The position numbers and the translations under genes were made by a program. The notes below the pieces were generated by a model, which made no database searches, was not told where the DNA came from, and saw only the letters and a list, made by a program, of their open reading frames with translations. From Candidatus Hydrogenedentota bacterium (lineage in GTDB: Bacteria > Hydrogenedentota > Hydrogenedentia > Hydrogenedentales > CAITNO01), in NCBI GenBank assembly GCA_903893795.1, contig CAITNO010000033.1, positions 1-64,000 of the forward strand: a DNA stretch of 64,000 nt, given 5' to 3'. Within the stretch, counting starts at the first letter, position 1. Every line of letters starts with the position of its first letter. Below, one piece after another: positions 17,917-27,700 of the stretch.

Positions 17917-20900
17917 TCATCGCTCCGTCCCCCGCTTCGTGCGGGGATGATTGTGCAGCAGAAACGTCCCCAAAAGCGCCAGCAGGACGGTCAGGACGCT
18001 GAGCAATGCGGGCCGGATCACGGAGAGCGTTTGGCTCACTAAGACAAGATCCCTCTTGGTCGCCATCGCACTTTCGGAAACGCCGCTTGCCGTGACAGAA
18101 ACGGTATAGGTTCCCTGGTCCATGTAAACGTGCACTGGATTTGGCTCGTTGCCCTGCTCGATGGTGCCGTCCCCAAAATCCCATTCCCAATTCAGAATCT
18201 GTCGGCCGTCACCCGCCCATCCGGAGAACTGAACGGTCAGGGGCGGCGTGCCTGATAGCGGGGATGCGGCGAAGTCCACGGCGAGGGTTCCAGCGGCGGG
18301 TATCTCTATGGTGCCCCCGGGGGTCAAGTCCCTTCCGAGCAGGCCGGGGTAGGTGGCTGGATATTTATAAACACGGAATACGGCATTCATGTACCCGCCC
18401 TTGGGGTCTGCCGGAATGGTGTCTCCCTGCGTCATGGGTCCTGACTGAATGACCGGGCACAGATACCGCCAGACGGTCTCGCCGGCCTGGGTCACCTCGA
18501 ACAGATTGCCCTTCAGCCCCTCGCAGATCAGGGTGTTGCCGTTGGGCAACCGCTGGGCGCCGGAGATTTCGGCGGAATAGAAGTCGGTGGGCGTCGGCGC
18601 GCGATAGGTCCAGGTCAGGGAACTGGGGCCGAAGGCCGCGCCTGCGGTCAGGGCATAGTTCCCGGAACTGTCCAACGGTGGAACGATTTCGTCAATCGTC
18701 GAGTAGTTGCGGCTGATCCCGTTGTTGAAGATCAGGATGTCCCCGGCACCCGGGCAGCCTGTGTCTATCCATTCCGTGCAATGTTGCTGCAGGAACACCT
18801 CATTGGCGGCCGTTCCCGCCCGGTACTGCTGCGGATTGCCCCATCGGTACAGCAAATCGCCGCCTTTGCTGTAGCGGCCTCCGGCATGGCTTGCAGCCTG
18901 CGCGGTGGTGGTTTGATGGTCAATCACCCAAAGCTCACTGTTGCCGCGAACGCTGAGAATGATCTGGTCCAGATCGGCGTTGTAGTCGAGGCAGTTCATG
19001 TGGTTCCAGAATTGGGGGATCATGTTTCCGGTGCCGTTGACATTGGCCAGTTCCGGATGGTTGGCCACCACGCCGTAGTTGTTTTTGGACGCGTCGAAAT
19101 CCTGAATCATGTGGTCCCACACGTGCCATTCCCAAACAATGGTGCCGCCGGACGGGCGCGTCGGCTGCACCTCGACGACATAGTCAGGCAGCATGTAGCC
19201 CTGGGAGGCGATGCTGGAATCGAGCAGTGCGGGATTGAATCCGGCCGCAACGACTTCGGCGTTGGTCTTCTTCTCCGATGCCAGAATAATCGCATTTCCG
19301 TTCGGCAGCATCTTGAAATCGTGATGTGCAATGTAATTGCTGGAAACGTACTCGAATTGCCAAACGAGGTTGCCGTCCCAGTCGTATTCGTCAATGCGCC
19401 CGCCTTCGCCGCCGCCGGTCGACGGACCGCCGTTCATGACTGAACCGGCGCGGATCATGTGGCCATTCTCAAGCAGATAGGCGGTTCTGCCCGGTTCAGA
19501 GGTGCTGTCCCACGTGTGGACGACCAGGCCCGCATTGTTGATCAAGTACGTCCGCGTGTAGTGCATGGGAGCCATCAATGTGTACCCGTCAAAGGCGCTT
19601 CCCGTGTTCAGGAACAGGCCCATCGTCTGGGTCGTCCGGGCAGGCCGCATAATCCTGAAGCCGACCTGGAGCCAGGCGGAGTCCGCGTTGCTGTCGGGCG
19701 AACCGCCGAGGGACCAGGATGGATCGCGATTGGAAACGCGGCTGTATCCGTAGAACTGCTGGCCGCCGCCGTTCCACCAGGTGCCGCCGCGCATGGCGCG
19801 CCACGGCAGATTGTCCTGCATGATGTCGCCGGAGGCGGGGCCGGGCGGATCGGCGGTCACGCTGTTGTCCACGCAGTACTGGTAATAGGTTGTTGAATAC
19901 CAGTCGTTGACCCATTCCCAAACGTTGCCCCCCATATCATAGAGGCCATAGGCATTCGATCCGTCGCGGGTTTGGTAGGTGGCGTCGGCGGCGGGCCAGT
20001 TATGCGCGGCTTTGCTGTGGAGCGCACCATTGTAGAAACCGACCGGCGTGGTGTGCGGATAGTCGCCGTTTTCCCAGGGGTCCCCGCTGCCTTGCCAGTT
20101 CGCAAGCCTGCCGTCGGCATTGGTGTCGTCGCCCCAGGGGAACTGGTAGTAGGGGCTGTACTGGCCGCCGCGCGCCGCAAATTCCCATTCGGCCTCCGCG
20201 GGCAGCCGGTAACCGTTCTTGGTGAAGTCGCAGGCGCCCGTGGTGAGGTCGTAACAGGGCGTATAGCCGTCGCGGGAGCTAAGCCAGTTGCAGTACGCTG
20301 CCGCGCCAAACCAGCGGATTCCGGTGATTGGATGCTTCTCGCGTCCGCTGCGAACGGTGAACGCGTTACCGCTGTAAGTAATCACTGACAGCGGAACCGC
20401 CGTCGTGGTTTGATAGAAAAGGTTCGTGCCGCCGACGGCGTAAACCGAGCCCGACCGCACTTCGATCAATCCGGCCGCAAGGGCTGCGTTGAGATAAGCG
20501 CAGTACTCGCCGCAGGTGAGCAGCGTATTGGACATGTAAAGCGACGAGATATTTACCGTGTGGATCGGGATTTCATCGCTGGGGTGATCGGGATCAACGA
20601 AGCCAACGTGGTCACCCATGTCAAATTGGCCGCCCGGGATGTAGACCATTGTGCCTATTGCAACCTCAGTCTCACCTTCACCTTCACCCTCGCTTCCACT
20701 GCCGACAGTGTAGGAATACGTTGTCGTTGGCGCGCCGGAGGGGTCGGTTGTTGTCAGCCCGGCATCGTCGCTCGCGCCGACATAGTAATTCACCGTAGTG
20801 CCGGCGGGGAACGCCGGAATCTGCGCTCCGTAGACGCCGTCGCCCGATGCGCCGTCGTTGTGGGTGCCGTCGTCATGCATGGCAATGGTGACCGGATTGC

Positions 20901-23900
20901 TGCCGGAACCGGATGTTACGGTCACTGTAATCTGGTCCAGGTCCACACGCGGATCGCCCGTCCCTCCACAGAACTGGAAACGCATTTTCAGACCCGCGGT
21001 CAACTCCGCGGCTGCCAGGTCGTAGTGATACAACTGCCACGCGTGGCTGTTCGCCGTCAGTTCGCTGAGCCGCGTGACAAAGCCGCTTCCCGAATCGAGT
21101 TGGAAGGTCCAGCCCTGCGTTCCCGTGAGGCCGGCAGCCGTAATCCAAAACTCCACATAACCGGAGATCCCTGCCGCGTTGATGGCGTTCGTGGTGGCAA
21201 CCATGGTGTCCGTCAAGTTCGCGGTTCCCACGTGGAACTCAAGGCCGCACGGGTTGCCGGTGCCGTAGTTTGAGCCGGTCCGTTGTTCGACAGCCTGGCC
21301 CGACGGCACGGTCACTGTCCAAGGATTGTCACAACCGCTACCGGTCCACGGCTTGGCGGCCGTAGCGGCCATGGTCTCCGAGAAAGCCGTCGCCGTTTGG
21401 CTTGTGCCAGTCCCAGAATTGTAGGTGAGCGCGACTTGGGAAATGGTTGAACTGCCGGTGACGCTGGATGTGACCCATACCGCATCCGTCGCCGTCGGCG
21501 CGGTTGGTACGTGCGTGGTCTGCGAGATTGTTGGGGGTGTGCTTGCGCTGGGGTTGCGCCCCACAATGGTCAGTCCGGGTGTCATGGCGTGACCCTGGAA
21601 ACCGATGAAATCGGTTCCATAGCGGTATGCGCGCGGCACGGCGTTGGTCATTGGCAGCCGGTCGCCGATGTCCGTGACAACCCCGGCATCGGTCACCGGA
21701 TTGATGTACTCCCACACCACCTTGCCTGCGGCGGTCACCTCGGCCATATAACCCTCCGTGGTGGCGCAAATCAGCGTGTTGCCGTTGGGCAGCCGCTGGG
21801 CGCTCGACCCAATATGGCTGAACAGCGTCAGATTGCCCACGGAGCCGTATTTCCACACGACCTGGTTGGAGAGTTTCTGGGGAGATTTGTGGGTGTCCTT
21901 GTCAAAGGTCCATGTGGCGTAGCCGGCATCCGGCGGATTTACATAGCTGCCCGTGTCAACGCCGCTCGAATTGAGGAACGGATTAACCTCGAAAACATAC
22001 GACTGCGCGGTCCGCTGAAACAGGTACTGGTTGTTGTTGAAGACAAGGAAATGGCCTGCGCCGGTCAGGCCGGTCTCAATCCACCGCACGTTGCCGCTGG
22101 CACCGATCTGCTTGTTGCCTGTTGTGGCGTCCTCCCAGTTCACGCTCACCGATGGGGCGCTGCCCTGGGCATAGCGGGCCGGATCGCCAAACCGATAGAG
22201 GAAATCGCCCGGACTGGCGGCTGCCAGGGCGATGCTGCCGCTGGAGTTGCCGGCTATGAATGTGTTGCCGTGGTCAATGACGTAGAACTCGCCCAGTTCC
22301 GAATTCACAACAACCTGATCCAGCGACGCGTTGTAGTCCAGCGAGTTGCAGCGCAGCCAATTGCTCTGAACCGGCCGTCCGGGCAGATTCAGGTCAATGC
22401 GGCCGGGATAGTTCGCAATGGTCTTTCCCGACCCGACGTAATTGGCCTTGGTGGTATCAACGTCCTGGATGGCGTGGTCGAAGAAGCACCACTCCCACAC
22501 CACGGCACCACCCGCATCCACTTCCACTATGGTATCGGCCTGCGCACCCGTGTAGGGGCTATTGGCCGGGTCGCATCCCGCCGCAATGCACTGGGCGTCG
22601 GTCAGGTCTTTATTCGCAAGATACAGCGTGGCATACGCGTTGAGTTTTGGATCAAAGACCCGAAGGAAATCGCCATGGGGATGATAGGCGGCGCGTGTCT
22701 CGTAGTATTGCCAGGCGGCGTTGCCGCTCCAATCAAGTTCCTTGAACCCGTCCTGACCCAAGCCGTTCGTGGCGGAATCGAACAGGTTGCCGTTGTCCAA
22801 CAGGCGGGGATTGACCCCCAGCGCCCACGTGTTCACGACGCGTCCCGCCATGTCAATCAGGTAACTCGCTCCTTGCGCGCCGAACAGCGTGTACCCCCCG
22901 TAGGTCGAGGCGGAATCCCAATACTGGACTTCGGTGGGTCGCTGCAGGGCGCTGTAGGAAACGCCGGCGTAGGGATTCTCGACCGTCGTGCGCCCGGCAA
23001 CAGTGTTTCCCGGGGTCAGCGTATGGCCGGAAAATGCAGCATAGGTCGGCCCATATCGATACGCCCGGAATATCGAGTTGAACATGGGGAGTTGGTCACC
23101 GAGGGTCTGTACGATCCCACCGGTCGTGACCGGAACGATGTACTCCCAGACGGGGTCGCCTGTCGGAGTTACTTCTGTAATGTAGCCATACGTGTCCGCG
23201 CAAAGAAGTGTGTTCCCGTTCGGCAACCGTTGGGCGCTGCACCCGATGTGGCTGAACAGCGTCAAATTGCTTTTTGAATAGTGCGACCAGACGATCTGTT
23301 TGGACATCTGCTTGGGTGTCTTGTCCGTTGCCGCCGGCGAAGTCCAAGTGTCATATCCCGCATCCGGCGGATTGACATAGTGGCCCGTGTCCGTGCCGCT
23401 GGCGTCGAGAAACGGATTAATTTCGAGCGCATAGGACTGCGGGGTGTGTTCGGACAGATACTGGGCGTTGTCGAATATGAGAAAGTGCCCCGCCCCGTTG
23501 AGTCCTGCGCCGATCCAGGAGATGTCATGGGCGCCGCCGAGCTGCTTGTTGCCGGTGGTGGACTGGGTCCAGTCGTCCAGAATGGCCGGTTTGCTTCCCT
23601 GGCCGTATCGGGCAGGGTCGCCAAACCGATAGAGGAAATCACCTGCGCTGGTGGCCGCGAGCGCGGTACTGCTGGTCGGGTCACCCGCAACAAAGGTTCC
23701 GCCGTGGTCGATCACGTAAAACTCACCCTGCACCGAATTCGTCACTATTTGGTCCAGTGACTGGTTGTAGTCCAAAGAATTGCAGTGCAGCCAGTCGCCC
23801 TTCAGCGGATGGCCCGTGAGATTGATGTTCAGTTTGCCCGGATAGTCGGCAATCGTCTTCCCCGTCCCGGTGTAATTCGGCTTCGTGGCGTCAAAGTCCT

Positions 23901-24462
23901 GCACGATATGATCGAAGAAACACCATTCCCACACCACGGTGCCACTCGCGTCAACCTCGACAATCGCGTCCAACTGCGCACCCGTGGACGGCACGGTGGC
24001 CGGGTTCGCGCCGGCGGCCATGCATTGGGCCTGCGTCAGGTCCTTGTTTGCAATGTACAGGGTCGTGTACGCGCCAAGTTTGGGATTGTAGATGCGCGTG
24101 AAGTCATGGTGGGGATGATACGTCGAGCGGGATTCAAGATACTGCCACGTCGTGTTTCCATCCCAGTCAACCTCCTTGAACCCGCTGAATCCGCTGGGAT
24201 CGTTGTTGGCCGCGTCAAGCACGTGGCCGTTTTCCAGCAGGTGCGGGTTGGTTCCAATCGGCCACGTGTGGACCACGCGCCCTTCCATGTCCAGGAGATA
24301 GGTCAGGCCATGGGCGCCGTACAGGGTGTATCCGTTGTATGCGCGTGTGGAATCCCAATAGCGCAGTTCCGTGGGCCCCTGCAGCGCGTCATAGGCATGC
24401 GCCGCACCCAGGGAGAATGCGAAGAGGCCGACCATCACCTGAAACCGCAATAGTGTCTTCAT
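17917..24462 (-). CDS. Giant surface protein: arylsulfotransferase-like x3, FGE-like domain, PKD, C-terminal anchor
   Basis: The protein is 2181 residues with a Sec signal (MKTLLRFQVMVGLFAFSLGAA). There are two arylsulfotransferase-like propellers at about 25-490 and 500-965. A beta-sandwich/linker region (975-1260) ends in an EGEGEGE stretch. A formylglycine-generating-enzyme-like (sulfatase-modifying factor) domain spans 1268-1606 (PGGQFDMGD, RLPAEAEWEFAARGG, GGNVWEWVNDWY, RGGTWW). A third arylsulfotransferase-like module spans 1611-2047, a PKD domain about 2061-2140, and a hydrophobic segment plus basic tail closes the chain. The conserved H-x-N-x-x-D-Y motif is HCNSLDY in module 1, RCNSLDY in module 2 and HMNCLDY in module 3. 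The FGE-like domain lacks the paired cysteines of true FGE, so it is probably a binding fold. Sulfate-ester handling at the surface is an inference. Confidence 0.7.
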   Translation of the reverse strand: MKTLLRFQVMVGLFAFSLGAAHAYDALQGPTELRYWDSTRAYNGYTLYGAHGLTYLLDMEGRVVHTWPIGTNPHLLENGHVLDAANNDPSGFSGFKEVDWDGNTTWQYLESRSTYHPHHDFTRIYNPKLGAYTTLYIANKDLTQAQCMAAGANPATVPSTGAQLDAIVEVDASGTVVWEWCFFDHIVQDFDATKPNYTGTGKTIADYPGKLNINLTGHPLKGDWLHCNSLDYNQSLDQIVTNSVQGEFYVIDHGGTFVAGDPTSSTALAATSAGDFLYRFGDPARYGQGSKPAILDDWTQSTTGNKQLGGAHDISWIGAGLNGAGHFLIFDNAQYLSEHTPQSYALEINPFLDASGTDTGHYVNPPDAGYDTWTSPAATDKTPKQMSKQIVWSHYSKSNLTLFSHIGCSAQRLPNGNTLLCADTYGYITEVTPTGDPVWEYIVPVTTGGIVQTLGDQLPMFNSIFRAYRYGPTYAAFSGHTLTPGNTVAGRTTVENPYAGVSYSALQRPTEVQYWDSASTYGGYTLFGAQGASYLIDMAGRVVNTWALGVNPRLLDNGNLFDSATNGLGQDGFKELDWSGNAAWQYYETRAAYHPHGDFLRVFDPKLNAYATLYLANKDLTDAQCIAAGCDPANSPYTGAQADTIVEVDAGGAVVWEWCFFDHAIQDVDTTKANYVGSGKTIANYPGRIDLNLPGRPVQSNWLRCNSLDYNASLDQVVVNSELGEFYVIDHGNTFIAGNSSGSIALAAASPGDFLYRFGDPARYAQGSAPSVSVNWEDATTGNKQIGASGNVRWIETGLTGAGHFLVFNNNQYLFQRTAQSYVFEVNPFLNSSGVDTGSYVNPPDAGYATWTFDKDTHKSPQKLSNQVVWKYGSVGNLTLFSHIGSSAQRLPNGNTLICATTEGYMAEVTAAGKVVWEYINPVTDAGVVTDIGDRLPMTNAVPRAYRYGTDFIGFQGHAMTPGLTIVGRNPSASTPPTISQTTHVPTAPTATDAVWVTSSVTGSSTISQVALTYNSGTGTSQTATAFSETMAATAAKPWTGSGCDNPWTVTVPSGQAVEQRTGSNYGTGNPCGLEFHVGTANLTDTMVATTNAINAAGISGYVEFWITAAGLTGTQGWTFQLDSGSGFVTRLSELTANSHAWQLYHYDLAAAELTAGLKMRFQFCGGTGDPRVDLDQITVTVTSGSGSNPVTIAMHDDGTHNDGASGDGVYGAQIPAFPAGTTVNYYVGASDDAGLTTTDPSGAPTTTYSYTVGSGSEGEGEGETEVAIGTMVYIPGGQFDMGDHVGFVDPDHPSDEIPIHTVNISSLYMSNTLLTCGEYCAYLNAALAAGLIEVRSGSVYAVGGTNLFYQTTTAVPLSVITYSGNAFTVRSGREKHPITGIRWFGAAAYCNWLSSRDGYTPCYDLTTGACDFTKNGYRLPAEAEWEFAARGGQYSPYYQFPWGDDTNADGRLANWQGSGDPWENGDYPHTTPVGFYNGALHSKAAHNWPAADATYQTRDGSNAYGLYDMGGNVWEWVNDWYSTTYYQYCVDNSVTADPPGPASGDIMQDNLPWRAMRGGTWWNGGGQQFYGYSRVSNRDPSWSLGGSPDSNADSAWLQVGFRIMRPARTTQTMGLFLNTGSAFDGYTLMAPMHYTRTYLINNAGLVVHTWDSTSEPGRTAYLLENGHMIRAGSVMNGGPSTGGGEGGRIDEYDWDGNLVWQFEYVSSNYIAHHDFKMLPNGNAIILASEKKTNAEVVAAGFNPALLDSSIASQGYMLPDYVVEVQPTRPSGGTIVWEWHVWDHMIQDFDASKNNYGVVANHPELANVNGTGNMIPQFWNHMNCLDYNADLDQIILSVRGNSELWVIDHQTTTAQAASHAGGRYSKGGDLLYRWGNPQQYRAGTAANEVFLQQHCTEWIDTGCPGAGDILIFNNGISRNYSTIDEIVPPLDSSGNYALTAGAAFGPSSLTWTYRAPTPTDFYSAEISGAQRLPNGNTLICEGLKGNLFEVTQAGETVWRYLCPVIQSGPMTQGDTIPADPKGGYMNAVFRVYKYPATYPGLLGRDLTPGGTIEIPAAGTLAVDFAASPLSGTPPLTVQFSGWAGDGRQILNWEWDFGDGTIEQGNEPNPVHVYMDQGTYTVSVTASGVSESAMATKRDLVLVSQTLSVIRPALLSVLTVLLALLGTFLLHNHPRTKRGTER

Positions 24463-24704
24463 TTTCTTTCACCCTTTTTATTCGTTGTGGTATTGGGAGT
24501 ATCCGCCACGGCGGCTTTTGTGTCCGCTGCGGTTGCTTCACAACCACACGAATCCTAACAGGGGAAGATGAATGGGAATGGCGCGGTTTGATTACAGAAC
24601 TGTAATCGGCGGAAATGCCGGTCGCGCGGCGCGGAAAGCGAAGGGCATCGGCCGCGCATGCGCCGACTCAAATGCCTTGCCGAAAAGTCCTGTCCGTTTC
24701 GGCC
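24463..24704. promoter_or_regulatory. Regulatory intergenic region of the giant arylsulfotransferase-like gene
   Basis: This 242-bp gap between two leftward giant genes has no gene. At 24679-24703 a GCCGAAA/TTTCGGC hairpin follows the stop of the upstream gene. At 24590-24607 is a perfect 18-bp palindrome. AAAAGGGTGA shortly before the ATG at 24462 serves as ribosome site. The region reads as terminator-like hairpin, then operator, promoter and leader. Confidence 0.6.
24552..24607 (-). promoter_or_regulatory. Palindromic operator with -10-like element
   Basis: GATTACAG-AA-CTGTAATC (24590-24607) is a perfect palindrome with 8-bp arms. On the minus strand TAGGAT (24552-24557) lies exactly 32 nt from its edge. 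That spacing is the same as at the two promoters around the related palindrome at 30923-30940. No -35 match is found at the expected place (CATTCC), which suggests a need for an activator. The predicted leader is about 80 nt. Confidence 0.6.
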
Positions 24705-27700
24705 TCAATCTCTCTTTGCAGGCCGGTGCCTGCCGAGCAAAGCAGTTCCCGCCGCCAGCAGACAGGCGGCCAGACCCGCGCACAACCCCGGCCGGTTCAG
24801 GGAAACCGTCTGATTTGCCACGATCAGTTCCTTCAGCGTTATCGTGGCGCTGTCAGAAGGGGTGGTTGCGGTGAGAGAAACGGTATAGGCTCCCGTTTCC
24901 GTGTAGGTATGCAGGGTATCCGGCACGTTGACCGAAACATTCGTGCCGTCGCCAAAATCCCAATACCAGTCGGAGACCGTCTCGCTGGTTCCCGAAACGG
25001 TTGCGTTGAACTGGACCTTCAACGGGGTGCTTCCCATGGTAGGGGATGCCGAGAACTGCACGGACAAGGTCGAAGGAACACTGCCGATCGTGATGAGGCT
25101 TCCGGCCGCACTGACGCCCCCGCTGTTTCCGGCGGCAAGCGTTACCGTGTGCGTTCCGGTGGCCGCGTAGACATGCGTCGGGTTCTGGTCCGAACTGCCG
25201 GTGCCGTCCCCGAAGTCCCAAGTCCAGAATGTGGGCGCGTTGGTGGAGGTGTCGGTGAAACTTACCGGCTGACCCGCGACCGGTGCGGGAGGCAAGAATG
25301 TGAAGGACGCCAAGGGAGCGGGTACGGACACGCTGATCGAATGCGTCGCAACGGCATGCCCCCCGGCATTTCCGGCTGTAAGCGTCACCGTGTATGCGCT
25401 GGCGGCCGCGTAGATATGCGTTGGATTTTGGTCCGTGCTGGACGCGCCGTCTCCGAAGTCCCATGACCAGGAAGTAGGCGTGTTCGTGGAGGTGTCGGAG
25501 AAACTCACCGTCTGGCCCGCGACGGGCGCGGGCGGCGTGAACGTGAAGGCCGCCACCGGAGCGGGCACGGTCACATTAACCGACCGCGTGGCCGCGTTGT
25601 ACCCGCCGGCATTTCGGGCGGTGAGCGTCACGGTGTACATGCCGGAGGCGGCATATGTGTGCGTTGGGTTTTGGTCCGTGCTGGCTGCGCTGTCCCCGAA
25701 ATCCCACGACCAGGAGGTGGGCGTATTGGTGGAGGCATCCGTGAAGTTCACTGCCTGGCCCGCAACGGGTGCGGAGGGTGAGAATGCAAAGGCGGCGGCG
25801 GGCGGTGGAACGGCAACGTCAATCGTCCGGGTGGCAACGGTGCTTCCCCCGGCGTTTGCGGCGGTGAGCGTCACGGTATAAGTTCCGGATGCCGCATAGG
25901 CATGCGCTGGATTCTGGTCCGTGCCGGAGGTGTCATCCCCGAAGTCCCAGGACCATGAGGCGGGCGCGTTGGTGGAAGAGTCGGTGAAATACACCGTCTC
26001 CCCCGCAATGGGCGCGGACGGCGAGAAGGTGAAGGCGGCCATGGGGGCCGACGCCGCCGGACTTATCGAATAGCCAAAAACGGTGGAGCCGTTTACGTTG
26101 CCCGGTCCCTCGTCCGCCGGGAGGCAGGTGCGGACATAGTCCACGCGGACCTGAAGCGGCGACACGACAACCCGCGTGTAGCCCGTGTTGGCAAACTTGT
26201 CCCCCGTCTCATAAGCATCGCTGTTGTAGAGGACGTAATTGGGGTCCGCCGGTTCGGGAAGCGTCTGGTAGACCACCCCGTCGAGCTGCTGCCGCACCCA
26301 GATGTGGTCATGTCCCTGGAAGAAAATGGTGACTTTGTTGTCGGCCATCAACTGGTGAATGGGGACGGGCCATGCCGGACGGTTTGCAGTAAATCCCCAG
26401 GTGCCGTTGCTGTTCTGGCCACCCCATTCATACTGTCCCGCCACGTCCGTCCCGCCGCGGCCGGTGCCCATGACGTGGTGCGCAAAGACAAACTTATACT
26501 GCGCGTGGCTCTGCTCCAAGGTCGTCTTGAGCCACTGGTACTGTGCATCCCCGTGGGTGATGTCCCACAGGTTGGTTCTCTTGGGGCTGCCGTCAAAGGG
26601 GTCGTCCACACAGGTCGGGGATGCCCAGTAGGGATCAATGGTCACGAACAGCGCGTCGCCCCAGGTCCACGCGTAGAAATTGCGGAGCAGGCCGATGTAG
26701 GGGACATTCTCCGTGTCGCCCGAATAGAAGCTGTCCGGGGCGGGCTGCGAGTACAGGCTGTTGCGCGCGTTTTGTGCCCACACGGCGACATTGTCCGCGG
26801 TTCCGTTGAGCAGATAGCGCGCCGCCTGCTCGTGGTTTCCGTTTACCAGAAACACGGGCGCGGTTCGCCCGATCAAGCCAAGGAAAGGCCGCTGGATGGT
26901 GTACCGTTCGACCACTTGGGCGGCGGTCACGGTCAGCGGGTCGAGCTGGTCCACGCTGAAATCGTCCCCCATCGCGAGATAGAAATCGGGCTGATCGGCG
27001 GCGGCCGTCAGCAGGGTGCGGGAATAGAGATCGGGATTGAATTGGGAATTCAGCCGCTCGGGATGGGAATCGCCCTGAATGCAGAACGCATAGGTGCTTC
27101 CCGCGGGACGGGCGGTGTGAAACGAGTACTCGTCCGTGTTGCTGTAGCCGGTTTCACCGGCTGCCTGATAGTACAGCCTGTAATAGTACTGCGTGTTCGC
27201 GTTGAGCCCATCCAGCGCGATTTCCACGGGCGTTGCCGTCTGGAGGGTTGCCTGCGCAGTCTGACTGCCATAGACGCCGGAAGCAGTGCCGTAGGCGATG
27301 TAGACGGTGCCGCCCTGGCCGGCGGTGAAAACGTTCGCCTTGACCGATGCCGCAGTCGGGTTTCCCAGCACAATGTTCACGCTGGAAATGGCGCTGTTTC
27401 CCGCCGGAGTCACGGTCACCGTATGTTTCACCGTGTTGACGCCTGTCGTGTTGCTCGCCTTGAGGGACACGGTGTAAGTGCCCGTGGCAGCGTATGCATG
27501 ACCGGGATTCTGCAGCGTGCTCTTTACACCGTCGCCAAAATTCCACTGCCAGGTCGTGGGACTGCCGGTGGAAGCGTCTGTAAAAAGGACCGTCTGGCCG
27601 TTGGCCGGTGCGGCGGGAGCAAAGGTGAACGCTGCCGTGGGAACCGTCCCCAAAGGGCTAACGACGACGGTTTGGGTGGCGGTGTGGGAGCCTGCCGCAT

